Assembly (NCBI RefSeq): GCF_000471905.2
Contig: NW_006499728.1
Coordinates: 250,396-314,395 of the forward strand
Length of the DNA: 64,000 nucleotides
Source: Amborella trichopoda
Lineage: Eukaryota; Streptophyta; Magnoliopsida; Amborellales; Amborellaceae
Reading direction: 5' to 3'
The notes beneath the pieces were generated by a model. That model ran no database searches, had not been told where the DNA came from, and worked only from the letters and a program-made list of their open reading frames with translations. This document shows positions 10,242 through 22,060 of this stretch, in pieces (position 1 is the first letter of the stretch; each line of letters begins with the position of its first letter). Made by a program: the position numbers and the translations under genes.

Positions 10242-10337
10242 GTTCTACTAGTAGGTAGGTACGACTAGTCGTGTAGTTAGTTGTTAGTTACTTATTAGTA
10301 GTACGTTATTATATATAGTACGTAGTAGTTCGTTCTC

Positions 10338-10339
<2 letters not shown>

Positions 10340-10373
<34 letters not shown>
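10340..10373. repeat. GA microsatellite to the right of the gap
   Basis: About 16 GA units, preceded by ctcatg as in the tract at 9982-10014. Confidence 0.95.
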
Positions 10374-10376
<3 letters not shown>

Positions 10377-10619
10377 TTGTCCAAATCGTAAATGTAGTAT
10401 AGACTCCTTTAGGCCCAAAAGTGTGAAATTGTAGTTATGCGAAGAGGCAAATGTTGCATACTTCTTTTCAGGTGGTGTTGAGATTCTTTACTTTGGTTGA
10501 GGTGTTTCCGGTTGAGATTTCTCACTTTTCTTTTCCCAAAGCAAATTCTTGTTTGTTCTCCATACTGACAAATATTTACTTTTTCCATAAGACCTTTTGT
10601 TTTCTCCCCCTAAACTAAA

Positions 10620-10740
10620 GGTGCAAATGGGCCTGGCCAAGGGCCCAAGCCAAGTACTCTTGGTGTGCACTAGACCCAAGCCCAACCAGACTTCGCTTGT
10701 TGGGAATCATGGGCCGACTATTGGCCCATAGGTGTTAAGC
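10620..10740. mobile_element. possible decayed hAT-like miniature element
   Basis: The stretch begins ggtgcaaatgggcctggcc and is full of GGCCC words like the hAT-like elements at 8553, 18390 and 38043. No paired terminus or target duplication can be shown. Confidence 0.25.
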
Positions 10741-10789
10741 CTAGCCTAACCAATAAATAGCAAAATAGAAAAAAAAAATTTAAATTTTT

Positions 10790-11834
10790 GAATACCTAAA
10801 CTTGGGTTACAAAATCTATATGGCTATAGTGATTTCGTTATCACCAAACCCAACAATCTCCACCTTTGATAGCAAAATCACCATAATTGCCTTGACAATT
10901 TTTATTGAATAGATTTCTTAATTTCTTCTCTTGCCTTCATTGTAGAATTTTCACAAACAATTTGCCTTCATATTTCTTCACCTCAAACCATGTACCCATC
11001 TAACTTCGCCATTCATCTTCATATAAATCGTAGTCTTGTCCACACCTTGTACTCTGATACCAATTGTAGGGTTCTCAGTAACCCTAGCTTGTAGAACCTG
11101 GATTCCTAATTATCGGAATCCCACCCAATATCGTGTACATGATTGGCTAAATACGAAGTAGATGAATAAAACTATAAATTGAGCGTAAGAAATAAAGCAA
11201 TAAATATAATCACACTACAATACAAGATTTACATGGTTCACCCCGTAGGGCCCACCTCCACGACCTCGGCAAGAAGAAATCCACTATCACGATGAAGATT
11301 ACAATTTTGGATTACAAGAGATATACTTCTTTTTAAACATCGGCAAAAATCATCACCAATCTTCCTTTTTCTAAACCCGCTCTTCCAACCGAGCACAACA
11401 GTCGATCAGTATCTTCTTTCCCATCTTCCCTTCTAAACCCGCTCTTCCAACCGAGCACATCTGTCAATCAATATCTTATTTCCCATCGCAATACTGTTAT
11501 CAGAAATATAACCTCTAGAACAACCGGGAGATTTTCTCTCTCTAGAAGTAAAACTTTAACTAACCCAAACCTCATGTGAATACCACATCTATCTAAAATG
11601 TCATGTCTCTCTCTCTTGGAGACCCATCGACTTTGGAGATCTATTATCATAACCCCCAAAGGGGTGACCCCCTTAAAAGGATGGGTACTAGGTCTTCTTT
11701 TGGTTCTCTTTTTTAGAGATCACTTGAGCTTTTTTCTTGTTCACCAAAGAAACCCCTTTTTTCTTTTCCCATAATACCCTCAAATTTTAAATGAAATTTA
11801 GGTGTGGTGATTTTGACTATCACCAAACCTAATA
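10790..11834 (-). mobile_element. Copia-type LTR element fossil, non-autonomous, truncated
   Basis: A long terminal repeat spans 11065-11834. In the reading direction it starts with the equivalent of ttaggtttggtgat and ends ccctaca. It is followed by a primer-binding site complementary to initiator tRNA-Met (ttggtatcagag on the minus strand, 11052-11062). The internal region is only about 200 bp (10856-11051) and ends in a purine-rich tract. Only the outer edge of the opposite LTR is recognisable (to 10855). No coding capacity is left, so the copy is broken and looks old. Confidence 0.65.
11371..11494. repeat. 62-bp tandem duplication inside the LTR
   Basis: Two copies (11371-11432, 11433-11494), each starting ctaaacccgctcttccaacc. 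They have several differences, so this is older than most other duplications here. Confidence 0.85.
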
Positions 11835-12538
11835 GTTTGAAGCTTTATAATCCTCTTATAAAACCTAAATTGGTGATGGGGGGCGGGGGGGTGTTGGTCT
11901 GGTCACTTGAACTTGGCTTGGCAATGCCGATTCCAAAGGCATTGGTATCCAGTTTCTGGCTTCGCCCATCCCATCAACTCATCTTGATAGGCCAAAACCC
12001 AGTCCTTGTCTAGCCTAACTAGCGGAAAGCCCAATCATTTAGACTTTGCAGATATTAGGACCCAAAAGACAATGATCCTTAAACTATGTTTTATAAATAC
12101 TGGAATTTGTATACTTAGGATTTGATGCATAATCAGGTTTTGCGAATATTAGGCCCTAAACGGCCATAAACTATTTTAAGTCACATAAACTCCACAAAAT
12201 TACTAAAAGAAGGCAGTTAATGTCTTGCCATAGGAGCACACTGTGCGTTTATTCCCTCAGGTAAGGGATTTGCTTATGAAGATTCTTTCAATATGAAGGT
12301 TTGATATCGACTTTAGAATCACCAAAATGAGTATTCTCACAATGACCTAATCATTAATGATGCCTCGAAATCTGGTGAGTCTCGCTCACCAGATCCTTTT
12401 CGTGTTGTGTAGACCTGCAAGTCACATTCAAATAGAATCCTTTGGGATGCGTTCGGGGGAAAGCATACTATGATCCATATGGTCCATGTAAGGACATGGC
12501 CGATAAGGACAAATATGAATGCATAATAATATGTGCAA
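11835..12538. other. intergenic, nothing recognised
   Basis: Spacer with no family member that I can support. Confidence 0.5.
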
Positions 12539-12547
12539 TTGAATTAA

Positions 12548-12778
12548 AGAAAAGTATACAAAGAGATTATTTACGTTTTGTATAAGGATGTCATAATTAC
12601 TCCTATATCTTGAATTTCAAATTGGGTGGTTATAAGAGTGTTATTAACAATACTCAAAATTCGAAAAGAAAAATTCGAAGACTTCGTGACTAATCTAAAT
12701 CCAATTTGACATTTAATAAGTAGAAGTAATTGTGACTTTTTTGTAGTAAAAATAAATAACGTTATTATATACGATCCC
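12548..12778. mobile_element. miniature element, family B (Mutator-like MITE)
   Basis: 231 bp flanked by perfect 9-bp direct repeats ttgaattaa (12539-12547 and 12779-12787). Ends read agaaaagtataca at the left and tatatacgatccc at the right, a loose inverted pair. The inner arms pair atttacgttttgtataagga with the complement near gtagtaaaaataaataac. Related copies are at 13547-13775, 46806-47020 and probably 17620-17835. Non-coding. Confidence 0.75.
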
Positions 12779-13546
12779 TTGAATTAATGACAATTGGTGA
12801 GAGAAAATCTTATTCCATCACCATTCTTCCCATTGATTTGACCTTGGTGGACGGTACAACTTTCCATGACCACTATATATTGTGTTAGCCACACGTAGGA
12901 AACATATGCTCAATATGGAGAGCTAGAATGTCATTCAAAAAATGAGAAACTTTCAATTTAGATATCTTTAAGATTGTTGCTATCACTAATTAGCCACAAA
13001 ATTGGGAATGATGTCTACGTATAGGTGATCCAGGTGGCGAAGGGTCACAACATGATATCTAGAATTTCATTTTTTTCAAAATTCCAAGTTAACATTAGAA
13101 AAATAAAAAATAGTGATTCTATAAGACCCTCCCTCACCCTTGTGTGTAGGATCCCAAAAGATCACCATTAAATTTGATACGGATCTCTAAAAAAGTTATC
13201 ACATGGATGTGATATTTGATTTTTTTTAATGATGATCCTTTGAAGACCTACACATATGAATAACGAAAGTCCTATTGGATTATTTCTCTAAAAATAAATG
13301 CAAAATTATTTTCCCGTTGGCCGTCTTGGGAGTCTTATTAAGTCTTTACCTTTACCCGCCTTTACGGGTCATGAAAATACTCTTAAACGGTCATAATGTG
13401 TTCTTTCTTTTGTTGCTATGAGTAGCTCCTATTGTTAGCTGCATTTTGCAGATAACATTAATGAAATTGTTCCCTTGTATAATGACTTGCCAAGATCACA
13501 TGGCACAAATATGAAGGAGTTTTATTTAGAATGCTAAATTTTAATT

Positions 13547-13775
13547 GAAAATATAAATAATGAGACTATTTATTTTTTATATAAGGAGGTCACAAGCATC
13601 ATTAATCATTAGATTTGAAATTGAGTGGTCGATGATGTGTCATTGTTTAGGCACAATGTCTAAAACAAAATTTCTCAAATATTACGACACTTTTATTTAT
13701 TGAATTTCACATCTAGCTAAAAATAATTACGACCACCTTGTATAAAAAATAAATGGTGTCATAGCATACAATTCC
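13547..13775. mobile_element. miniature element, family B
   Basis: 229 bp flanked by 9-bp direct repeats attttaatt (13538-13546, 13776-13784). The inner arms read tatttattttttatataagg at the left and ccttgtataaaaaataaatg at the right, which are inverted copies. It shares blocks with the copies at 12548 and 46806, for example ggtcacaa-catcatt and gaaattgagtgg. Confidence 0.8.
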
Positions 13776-13785
13776 ATTTTAATTT

Positions 13786-15071
13786 TATGACTGAAAATGT
13801 TGTGGCATTGCAAATTCAGATTTTGGAAATGTCCTACAAGATATTGCACATTGACCAGGATTGATAAGTCAAAGCATACAACGCAAGAAGAACTATAATG
13901 AAAAGTTCTATGAATCATATAATATATGCCCAAATAGTTATACACTAGAACCCATTATAATTTCCGGGTAGTCCGCTTCTGTTCAACAAGATAAGAGCTA
14001 CTCCATATCAAATTTTCTCTATAAACAAAGTCATTGCATATTTAGTTAAGGGCATCAAGCATCAAATGAAAAAGCATAATTTTTTTCCAATTTAAAGATT
14101 CAAAATGAATACAAATGAGCAGGATGATAATTAATGGTACTCATGAGTCCCCAAATCAATGGTTTCAGAAAATGTTTTTCTCTCCTACTATGAGTGACAA
14201 ATGATTAAAACTATCACCTTTGCTCTCCTCAACAAATCTCCTTCCATGAGTCTCACATGATTCTGCATTTAGAGATACTCCTAATACATGACCTACTCAA
14301 AACACTCCCTCCTTCAAGGTCTCTTACCCCTCTTCTGCTGCTACTTATCCCCAACAGCAGGGTCCTTTTCTATTTCACTGATATGTCACCTACCCTAAGT
14401 TGTCCCTAGCAATAGGGTTTTTGCCACTAAGATTGCCATGTATCCTACCCTTAACTATAACTTAATATATGTGGTACTGAAACTAGAGACACCATAAATC
14501 ACTTGAACAGGGACCTAAAAAAAGAATCCAAGCATCAAGTTAATCAAACCCACAGTCCTTTTTTGTGTATATATGCTAGGGTCTAGGATACGAGCAGATC
14601 ACCGAAATACGACCGCAAACTTCATAGGTTAAAGTGCTACGTAGTTAAAATCAACCAGACCTTGTTGTAAGATTTGCAAGTGATAGGTTTCAATTTCATG
14701 TGGACCTGAAAACACATCAAACAAACCTCTCAAATAATAAAATTTACGATTTCACTTAGAATTCAAAGTTAAAGGCTCCGTTTGGATGCTGATGTATTTC
14801 TGTTAAGGAATGGAGTTACCTAGAAATAAGGCTTTGTTTTTTCTCTCAACAACAAGCAGTAGAGAATTTTGTAGAGTTTTTTGAATAAGGAAAGGAGATG
14901 AATGAGCTCCACTCAATAATTTTTGGCGGAAATTACATTGCCATTTCTATTCATTTATAGGCATGGGAGAAAAACAAGGCAATCTACATATTGTCCAAAT
15001 TCAAGCCCCATATTTAAAAGGGCCAATTATGTTTTTTTTTTTTCCATTCAAATTGGATCCTAGATTAAAGA
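13786..15071. other. intergenic, nothing firmly recognised
   Basis: AT-rich sequence. Near 14775 the phrase ggctccgtttggatgctg recalls the ends of common plant hAT-type miniature elements, but no second end was found. Just before the RTE relic an ORF of 63 codons starts at 14963, but it has no recognisable domain. Confidence 0.4.
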
Positions 15072-15620
15072 AGATGTCGCACATGGAATTAGAGCTGGGT
15101 GGTAGAAGTGGAGATGTACAACTGGAATGTTATGTGTTTGCCGCGTACCAATGAAGCTGAAGGGGAAGTTCTATGGGACAATTGTGAGACAAGCTTTGCT
15201 TTACGATGCATAATGTTGGGTAGTCAAGAAACAACATACCTATAGAATGAATGTAGTTGAATGAGCATGTTGACATAGATGAATGACAAGACAAGAAGGG
15301 ATAGAATTCAAAATGAATACATTCGGGGGAACTTAGGTGTGGCTTGGATAGATGATAAGACGAGAGAAAGTAGACTTAGGTAGGTTGGCTATGTGCAGCA
15401 CAGACTCAGTACAATACCTATTAGGAGGTGCGAGTTGGTTCAAGTGGAAGGCCAAAGAAAAACAAAGAGTTGACCTAAAAGACATGGTTAGAAGTAGTGA
15501 GAATATATATGAAGACTTGTAGCCTCACTGAGGGTATTTACGCTTGATAGAGTAGAATGGCTAACCAAGACTCATGTAGCCAGCTCCAAATAGTTGGAAA
15601 AAAGCCATGATGATGTTGAA
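15072..15620 (+). mobile_element. RTE-type LINE, 3' end, degraded
   Basis: Plus-strand counterpart of 1745-2335. It begins gatgtcgcacatggaattag and runs through the conserved tail of the RT ORF (P-KLKGKFYGTI, a RRCELVQVEG-like phrase, the gtagaatggctaaccaagac region). It ends in the family's gatgatgttg-type 3' terminus. It is 5'-truncated, with several frame changes, and no target duplication was found. Confidence 0.75.
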
Positions 15621-16149
15621 TAAATCCAAATGTGTTCATATATCTATAAAAGTCATATCGAAATGGGTTTAAAATGTCATCCAATCTTAGTAAGAAATGG
15701 ACACGAATCAAATTGTTTATCTGGGGTTGTAGAGTAGGAATGAGGCCCCATATGACAACGTTGAATACAACCACTAAGCCCCAACATCCCAATGTTGACG
15801 ACCTTATTCCATCCAAACTAAGGAAGAAATGTTGTCAACCTCATTCCATAACCACCAAACAAGAAATTTTTTTGTTTCTTTCCTTCTTATCTTCTATTTT
15901 TTCTTACTTTAGTGGTATGTAGGGTTCAAACAAGGAATAAAGTGCTGCAATTGTCAACACTTTACCCGAGCTTTGATCCAAATTAAGGTTGAAGGTGAAA
16001 TCGCTTACGGATTGCGTACTAGTAGGTTATGCTATGGAAAAGGTTGTCCTATAACCAATTGGGATGTTTCAGTGGGCCCTTGGCCAATTATCTATAAATA
16101 TGCCCACTACTCTGTCTTGCTTTGAAATGGTAAAATGCATGGTTTTGTT

Positions 16150-16351
16150 TGTGAAGACTTTTAGGTTTATTTGAAGAATCTCAATATCCATTAATCAATA
16201 TGAATATACAAGCTTGTCTTATATAGACAAATTCAGATGACAAGAATATAAATAAATCACAGACACCTATATTATACCAAAACTTAATATAAAATATAAG
16301 ATATTGTACCTCATATATATTAATTACAATATACACATTCCATATTAACCT

Positions 16352-16417
<66 letters not shown>

Positions 16418-17084
16418 TTCACACTCCCCTCAAACTCAAGATGCTATGAAAGAGGGAGTAACTAGAGTTTGAACACTAAGTTGTGGAAACGAGTTGTTGG
16501 ATCTTCAGGTGCATATTTAGATTACTTGATCAACAAGTACAGAGGAACAACATAATATGACATGCTCAAACAACGACAGATCAATAAGCCTAAAAAACAG
16601 AAGACTCGAATAGAGCATGCTTGAGCAACAAATGAAAAATTCAAATAAAAAAAAGTCGAGATAGTGAGAAAACAAAATAACACTTGGAAGAGCCAACATA
16701 ATTCGGTGTATATTCGAGATTGATTCAGTAGCTCGCAGATAGGATTGAGAAACAAGATAAAAAAAATTATCTCATGCATAAAAGAACATGAACGAGTAAC
16801 ATACTTGATCATATGGGAATGTACACGCTGGAGATGAATATGGCTTTGATACCATGTGAAGAGTATCAGGTTTCTTAAAAAAGACTCAATGTCTATTAAT
16901 TAATATTAATGTACAAGCTTGTCTTATATAGACAAATACATATAACAAGAATAGAAATAAATCATAGACACCAATATTATATCCAAACTAACCATTGAAT
17001 ACATGATATTGTACCTCATATATACTAATTGCAAAATGCATGTTCTATATTAACCTGGTAGAAAATATATGCTATCCTTTCGCA
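16150..17084 (-). mobile_element. TRIM-like miniature LTR retrotransposon fossil
   Basis: Direct terminal repeats lie at 16150-16423 and 16855-17084, both bounded TG...CA, and enclose 431 bp of non-coding interior. Perfect 5-bp target duplications (ttgtt) lie at 16145-16149 and 17085-17089. On the minus strand a tRNA-Met-type primer-binding site (tggtatcaaagcc, 16842-16854) follows the 5' LTR, and a purine tract (gtttgaggggag) precedes the 3' LTR. With no gag or pol it could only have moved with help from an autonomous Copia element. The whole structure is present. The two LTRs differ at many sites, so the insertion is old. Confidence 0.9.
16354..16411. repeat. TA microsatellite within one LTR
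   Basis: About 29 TA units in the left LTR, absent from its partner at 16855-17084. It therefore grew after insertion and accounts for the length difference. Confidence 0.9.
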
Positions 17085-17339
17085 TTGTTTTTTTCATCTA
17101 GGTAGGTGAGATGGGGTATTAGGTTAGTGATAGTGTTTGAACACGGGATAGCATTGCGATGGTGAGCGAGCATAGAAGGCCATGCCTGTATTTACTATTT
17201 TCTTTAACCTTTGAAGAAATTTTAAATCAGAAAAACTCAAAATTATTGGAGAGATCTCTCTTTCTCTATCTTGTGCTTTAAATACATATATTTTAGCAAG
17301 GAAAAGTCTTACAAACTTCTATAAGAGAAGTGCTACAGT

Positions 17340-17560
17340 GTTTTGCCCCCACACAGATTTGCTATGTCCGTGACGGTTTTGCCTAAAAACTGTCACGGAC
17401 CTATGGGGGCCTTGATGGTCCGCTCATATTTTTTGCGTCAAATTTGAGTGAAAAAAAATCCCATCACGGATTTGCTATATCCGTGATGGACCGCCACGGA
17501 CATGCTAAGTTGTGACGGTCTTTAATCCACGGCCTCTGAAAAAATCAGACGGCGTCGAGC
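17340..17560. mobile_element. possible CACTA-like element end with repeated hairpins
   Basis: The word tccgtgacgg and its complement recur four or more times. One pair forms a stem, tccgtgacggtttt with aaaactgtcacgga, at 17369-17400. Others are cacggatttgctatatccgtg and ggaccgccacggacatgc. Dense subterminal repeats with this wording are typical of plant CACTA ends, but no CACTA terminus or 3-bp duplication could be placed. Confidence 0.4.
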
Positions 17561-17619
17561 CTATGGGCATAAATATTGTTCATTTTTGCCTTTACACATT
17601 TTGTAGTCTCTCCATTTTG

Positions 17620-17835
17620 AGAAATATATACAATAAAACTATTTACTTTTGGTAATAAGAAAATCACATTCATTATTTACCTTAGATATGAAACTAATTG
17701 GCTAGGGGTGTATCATTGAATTGAATGGACACAAAGTTCAAATGTAAGTTCTCTAATCTATGTGACATTCTAAGTTATCAGATTTCATATTTGACAGATG
17801 GAGGTAATTGTGACTTCCGTTTTTTTTAAATACCT
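17620..17835. mobile_element. probable miniature element, family B, right end damaged
   Basis: Reads gagaaatatatacaataaaa at the left and contains the family's blocks (atttacttttggtaataag, gaggtaattgtgacttc). The right terminus and target duplication are not clear. Confidence 0.45.
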
Positions 17836-17897
17836 GTTTGTTGGATTCCTTTGTTTCCAATAAATTTTGACAATTTCTATCAAGCAATTAAAGGGAA

Positions 17898-17968
17898 GAA
17901 AAAAAAAAAAAAAAAAGAAGAAAGAGAAAGAAAGAGAAAGAGGGGGAGAAGAAGAAGAAAAGAGAGAG
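17898..17968. repeat. purine-rich A/GA tract
   Basis: Poly-A followed by degenerate GAAA/GAGG repeats. ORFs across it are low complexity. Confidence 0.85.
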
Positions 17969-18389
17969 AACCATTGTAATTTCAAACTCGTCTACCAAGA
18001 TCCAACTTGTCACCGTGGATCCATTTCCGGAAGCCTTATACTTCGCTTGGCATGCATGATCTAAGATACACGTTTATAAGCCAACTAAATTTCCTCCACT
18101 TCCTTTAGATAACCCTTGCTTGGTTGAGATAAACCATCTTTTGGGAAGATGGCCTCATTCTTAACTCCTTTGTTAATGGTTATCAATAGTTAATTATATA
18201 ACATTCAATCCATAGACACATTTGTCAGCATTGAGACCCAAGGGTCCATACTTTGTGACCAGTAATTGCAATATCAAATCCTAATGTGTAGAAACTCTTG
18301 AGTAAGGGGACGAAACATATCCGATGGCATGAGCAGCCTAACATGTCTTGCTGGTTTAGGTAAACTACAATGTAAATGCAACATATAAT

Positions 18390-18629
18390 AGGGGGGTGAC
18401 AATGGGCGGGGCGGCTAGGTCCAATCCATCTAGTTTGGTCTGGCTTAGCCTGCCTAGGGCTATATGTGGTATGTGGGGTCGGGCCCAAGCTAGGTATATC
18501 AGGTTCGGGTCCAATTAGGGTTAGGCTGAAGGGTTTGGAACCAGCCACAGCCTTCCAACAGGTGGCCATTCCAACTGCCCACGGCCTTTGCCTGTTGGGT
18601 TAATCAAAGCTTGGCTATTGTTACCCCTA
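18390..18629. mobile_element. hAT-like miniature element with 8-bp target duplication
   Basis: 240 bp, starting aggggggtgacaatgggcgg and ending ggctattgttacccct. It is flanked by perfect 8-bp direct repeats catataat (18382-18389, 18630-18637). Both termini are of the TAGGGGTGRCAA type. The interior is rich in GGTCC/GGCTT words and non-coding. Confidence 0.85.
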
Positions 18630-18888
18630 CATATAATTGCAAATATATGAGTGCTTATGATTTCATCTCAATTCAATCTTATCATGCATTTTACATTTTT
18701 GTTAGTGTTACCTAGAAATAGAAATGGGTGTTAATATTTAGTACGTGTCTAGGTATCTAGTATGTGGACCAAAAACTCAATACTTTTCCAACACCTCTAT
18801 ACATGTAATTTCTTGATATTGATCCACATGTATTAATTGTTGGAGTGGTATAAGTAGATGTGACATTTTAGAAGGCATGACATCGTGG

Positions 18889-19110
18889 GCTCTATGACTT
18901 TTTACTATCGTCCAACTGTTACAGAGGCTTTTGCCTCTGTTCAATATATAATGACTGAAGTAAACTTTGGTTGGTTAATCCGATCTGTTCATCAATGGTT
19001 GGCAAGTATGATGGTTCTAATAATGATCCTGCACGTACTTTGTGTTTTTCTCACAGGCGGATTTAAAAAACCTAGCGAATTAACTTGGGTTACAGGTGTG
19101 GTTCTAGCTA
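18889..19110 (+). pseudogene. petB: nuclear copy of plastid petB (cytochrome b6), fragment
   Basis: The frame reads [20 protein letters not shown], then [15 protein letters not shown], then [14 protein letters not shown] and [12 protein letters not shown]. This is an internal part of exon 2 of plastid petB, the cytochrome b6 subunit of the b6f complex. Both the first 50 or so residues and the last third of the protein are missing. After about 19110 the sequence no longer matches petB, although the frame stays open to 19157. Several substitutions against the plastid consensus (for example HQWLASMM for HRWSASMM, HVLCVF for HVFRVY) fit a decayed nuclear plastid insertion rather than a plastid gene. 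Confidence 0.85.
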
Positions 19111-19440
19111 TATTGACACCTCCTTATGAGTTTTTTGGCATCGATTACTTTGAATAAGATCATAATGTATTTGCTATATAATATAGTATCCCACACATGT
19201 TGAGAGCCTGGATTATGCTGTTGAGATAATTTTATGTACACTGTTGGCTGGGTTAATCTATAATACGTATTCGGATTAGTATGCTCTGCGTCTGCGTAGC
19301 TAGTCTATGATCTCTCGCATCAGAAACAAAATACGAATTAAAGGTTAATTTATTGAAGTGAAGTTGATATTCCACTGCCAATACTTTCTGAGGTTTATTT
19401 GACAGGAACTCTGAAATCGGCAAAGAGGCCTGGAGTGGAA
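19111..19440. other. junction between plastid insert and virus fossil
   Basis: No gene recognised. The left edge of the pararetrovirus copy should lie somewhere here but has no repeat to fix it. Confidence 0.4.
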
Positions 19441-19469
19441 TTCATACTTTATAAACCAGAAAGGGAAAG

Positions 19470-20330
19470 TTGACCTTTAACCTATCTGTATCTTTTACAG
19501 TCAACTCTGTACATTTATTTTCAAAAATGGCAGATGATAGTATTTATGATACTTCTATAGATTTTCCTTTTTCTTCTTCTTTCCTTGATTTAGGACCTAT
19601 GTTTTCAAAACAGGAACACCTTTTTGAAATAACATTTACCCCTGAAAAGTTTTCTGAAACCCGCTCTCAATTTATCAATCCTTATCATGTTTATGATAAA
19701 TCAAGTTTGAATTGGACTAAACGAATCAGTAAACTTTGTGGGAAAAAAAATCTAGAAGCCATCAAAGAATATGTTCAAGCCTCATCTTTTGACCAACACC
19801 ACATTCTTGCTACCCAAGCTGAACAATATGTAACCACTACCCTTCCTAGAAACCTTTTTCCTCAATGGCTTAAACAAGGATATACCCATATCCATTTTGA
19901 AGCCATTAAACTAGCCCTTACCTTTCATGGTCGAAAAAGAATGGAAGCAGTAACCAGAATAGCTTTGTTAGATATCAGGTTTTTAGAATATCAGTATGAA
20001 TGCATCGGTACAATCCAAACTACTTTAAACGTTGGTACAATCTTTGTTACCTTCTTTCCTAACTTTAACATTCCTATTAAAGATCCCCATTTGAGTTCTA
20101 CATTTAAAGTTCAACTCCAGATCACAGGAACCAGACAGATTGAAACTTCTTCTGTAGCCACACTCCATTATCAAATGGTGTACAGGCTTCAGAATCATGC
20201 TTTCGATATTGTCCCACCCTTACCCCTGAATGTGAAAACACTGCCTTATTCATTAAAGTTGATAATAACTCCCAACCTGTTTGCCACTATATCCCGAGAC
20301 AGATATCAAGGGAAAGATTGCTTGAGTTAA
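19470..20330 (+). other. caulimovirid fossil: movement-protein part
   Basis: 30K-superfamily movement protein. The signature phrases are LPRNLFPQWLKQGYTHIHFE, RIALLDIRFLEYQ and FPNFNIPIKDPHL. In living relatives this protein lines plasmodesmata as tubules and lets the virus pass between cells. A non-ATG stretch precedes the likely start near 19527 (MADDSIYDTS). Confidence 0.85.
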
Positions 20331-20473
20331 TTCCATCCACTTGGGTTAACAACTATGAAAACCTACAGACCCAATGTCAGTCTGTGATACAGTTTGAATC
20401 TAGAATGACAAGGATGCCAGATGGAACAGTTCAAATTAATTTTTAGTCTTCAAAAGATAATGACTCTCAAACC

Positions 20474-22018
20474 ATGGAAATATTCCCTACACAGTTTCAA
20501 GGTCTTCTTGAAAAAGTTCCAGTGGTTGTTTTTGACAAAAATGGGAACCCTATTTATGAACAAAAGACCTCTGACGGTCACAATTGGTTTGATTGTTGTA
20601 ACTGTTCTACATGTCTCCAATGTGAAGAAGATTTTGATGTAAAGCCCAAACAGAAAAATAAAAAGAAAAAATCTTCTCAAAAGCTTCATGAAAGATTTCT
20701 TAATGGAGATCCAACAGTTGGACTTCTTGGTGAAAGTTCAGGCAAGTGGGATTATTATGTAACCTATGGCAGTCAAAAACAAAAAACTTTTGAATCTTCT
20801 GAACCTTGTGAAATCATTCCTACTGGATGGGATGACCAGGATGATGCTTTTAATAAACAAAGTAAAGTTGCTGAATGTTTGATGTTTTATCCTCAAAGTT
20901 CTAATTATGCTAATAATTTTCCTTCATTACATAATTATGAAAAAATTCAAGATAATGAACGGCATGTATGGAAGATTAAAAACCCAAATACCAGGGATCC
21001 TTCTGGTATGTTAAAGACAGTCTCCCTTGCGGAAGCAAGCCTTAACTGGCAAGCTGAAAATGCAAAGTCTCAGAACTTAGCATTGCTTCGGATAGAAGAA
21101 CAACAGACTAATATGTCTTCTCAGTTACAGGGTTTAATTAGTATAATTATGCAATTGAAAGAAAGGATACAAATGTTGCATGAGGAATTAATACATATTT
21201 TACATTCGGTAAAGGATCTTTATCAGTAGTCTTATTTGCTTGATCCGAAAGGAAAAGAGAAAGCATTTTTGGAAAAACAGCTTCATAGTCTTGAAAGAGA
21301 TCTTTGGATGAAGTCTCAGTCCCATTCCCAGTTCAGACCATTATATTCAAATCCCTATGTCTCAAGCTATCCAACTTTAAAAAACCTTGATCCTTTTCGT
21401 CCTACAAGAACCTTATACCCTCCTACTGATTTAATCCCGCCAAGAAACTTTCGTTTTAGATCTTTCAGTTCTTTTGAAGAAGAAAGACGTTTCCTTGAAG
21501 AAATGTTCTTTCCTCAATTAAGGAAGAAACCAAATAATTCTCAACCAAGTTCATCTTAGATTCCAGTACCCAATCCTCCAACCACTACACAACCTATTCA
21601 TGAGCCTTCTGTTCAACCTTCCTTTCCCATTCCTCAAAAGAAACAAACTTAAATGATCCAAGCATCTGATACTGATTTAGATGTAGTAGCTTCATCAGTC
21701 TCACCACATAGTTTAACCTCCCCTGAACCTTTGCAAGATATGAGTACCTTTTTGAAAAAATTGACCAGACGACCAGAACTAAACCTCTATGCAGAAACCC
21801 AATCTTCTGATTCTGTAACAGATTTCTCTGAAACCTCTAGCCATGAATCCTCCTATTCCTCTTCCCATGACCCTTTGTTATTAAATGAACGCATGGAACT
21901 TGACCCTAACCCCATAATTGATGAAGAAGTCAGACCTCCAAATCATCCAGAACCTCTTCCTTCCTATGGAGATTCATTTAAAGGATTCAATCTTGATGAT
22001 ATTCCACCTTCAAAATGA
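20474..22018 (+). other. caulimovirid fossil: region between movement and coat parts
   Basis: Contains a CCNCSTCLQCEEDF cysteine cluster near its start and a coiled-coil-like stretch rich in Q, L and E toward about 21200. Serine/proline-rich and acidic sequence follows. In relatives this zone links movement and coat domains and often holds a coiled coil. No catalytic motif is seen. Confidence 0.55.
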
Positions 22019-22060
22019 AATGATAGATTTCGTGAAATTCAAGGATAGATGCATGCATAA

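Noticed and set aside
16517-16812. Minus-strand ORFs of 60 and 96 codons inside the TRIM-like element
   Set aside because: No gag or pol motif. The region is the normal non-coding interior of a TRIM.
17785-18064. ORFs across the A/GA-rich tract
   Set aside because: Lysine/glutamate/arginine or serine/phenylalanine runs come directly from low-complexity DNA.
18889-19157. A functional cytochrome b6 gene
   Set aside because: Only an internal piece remains, flanked by nuclear-type repeats, and it carries non-plastid substitutions.
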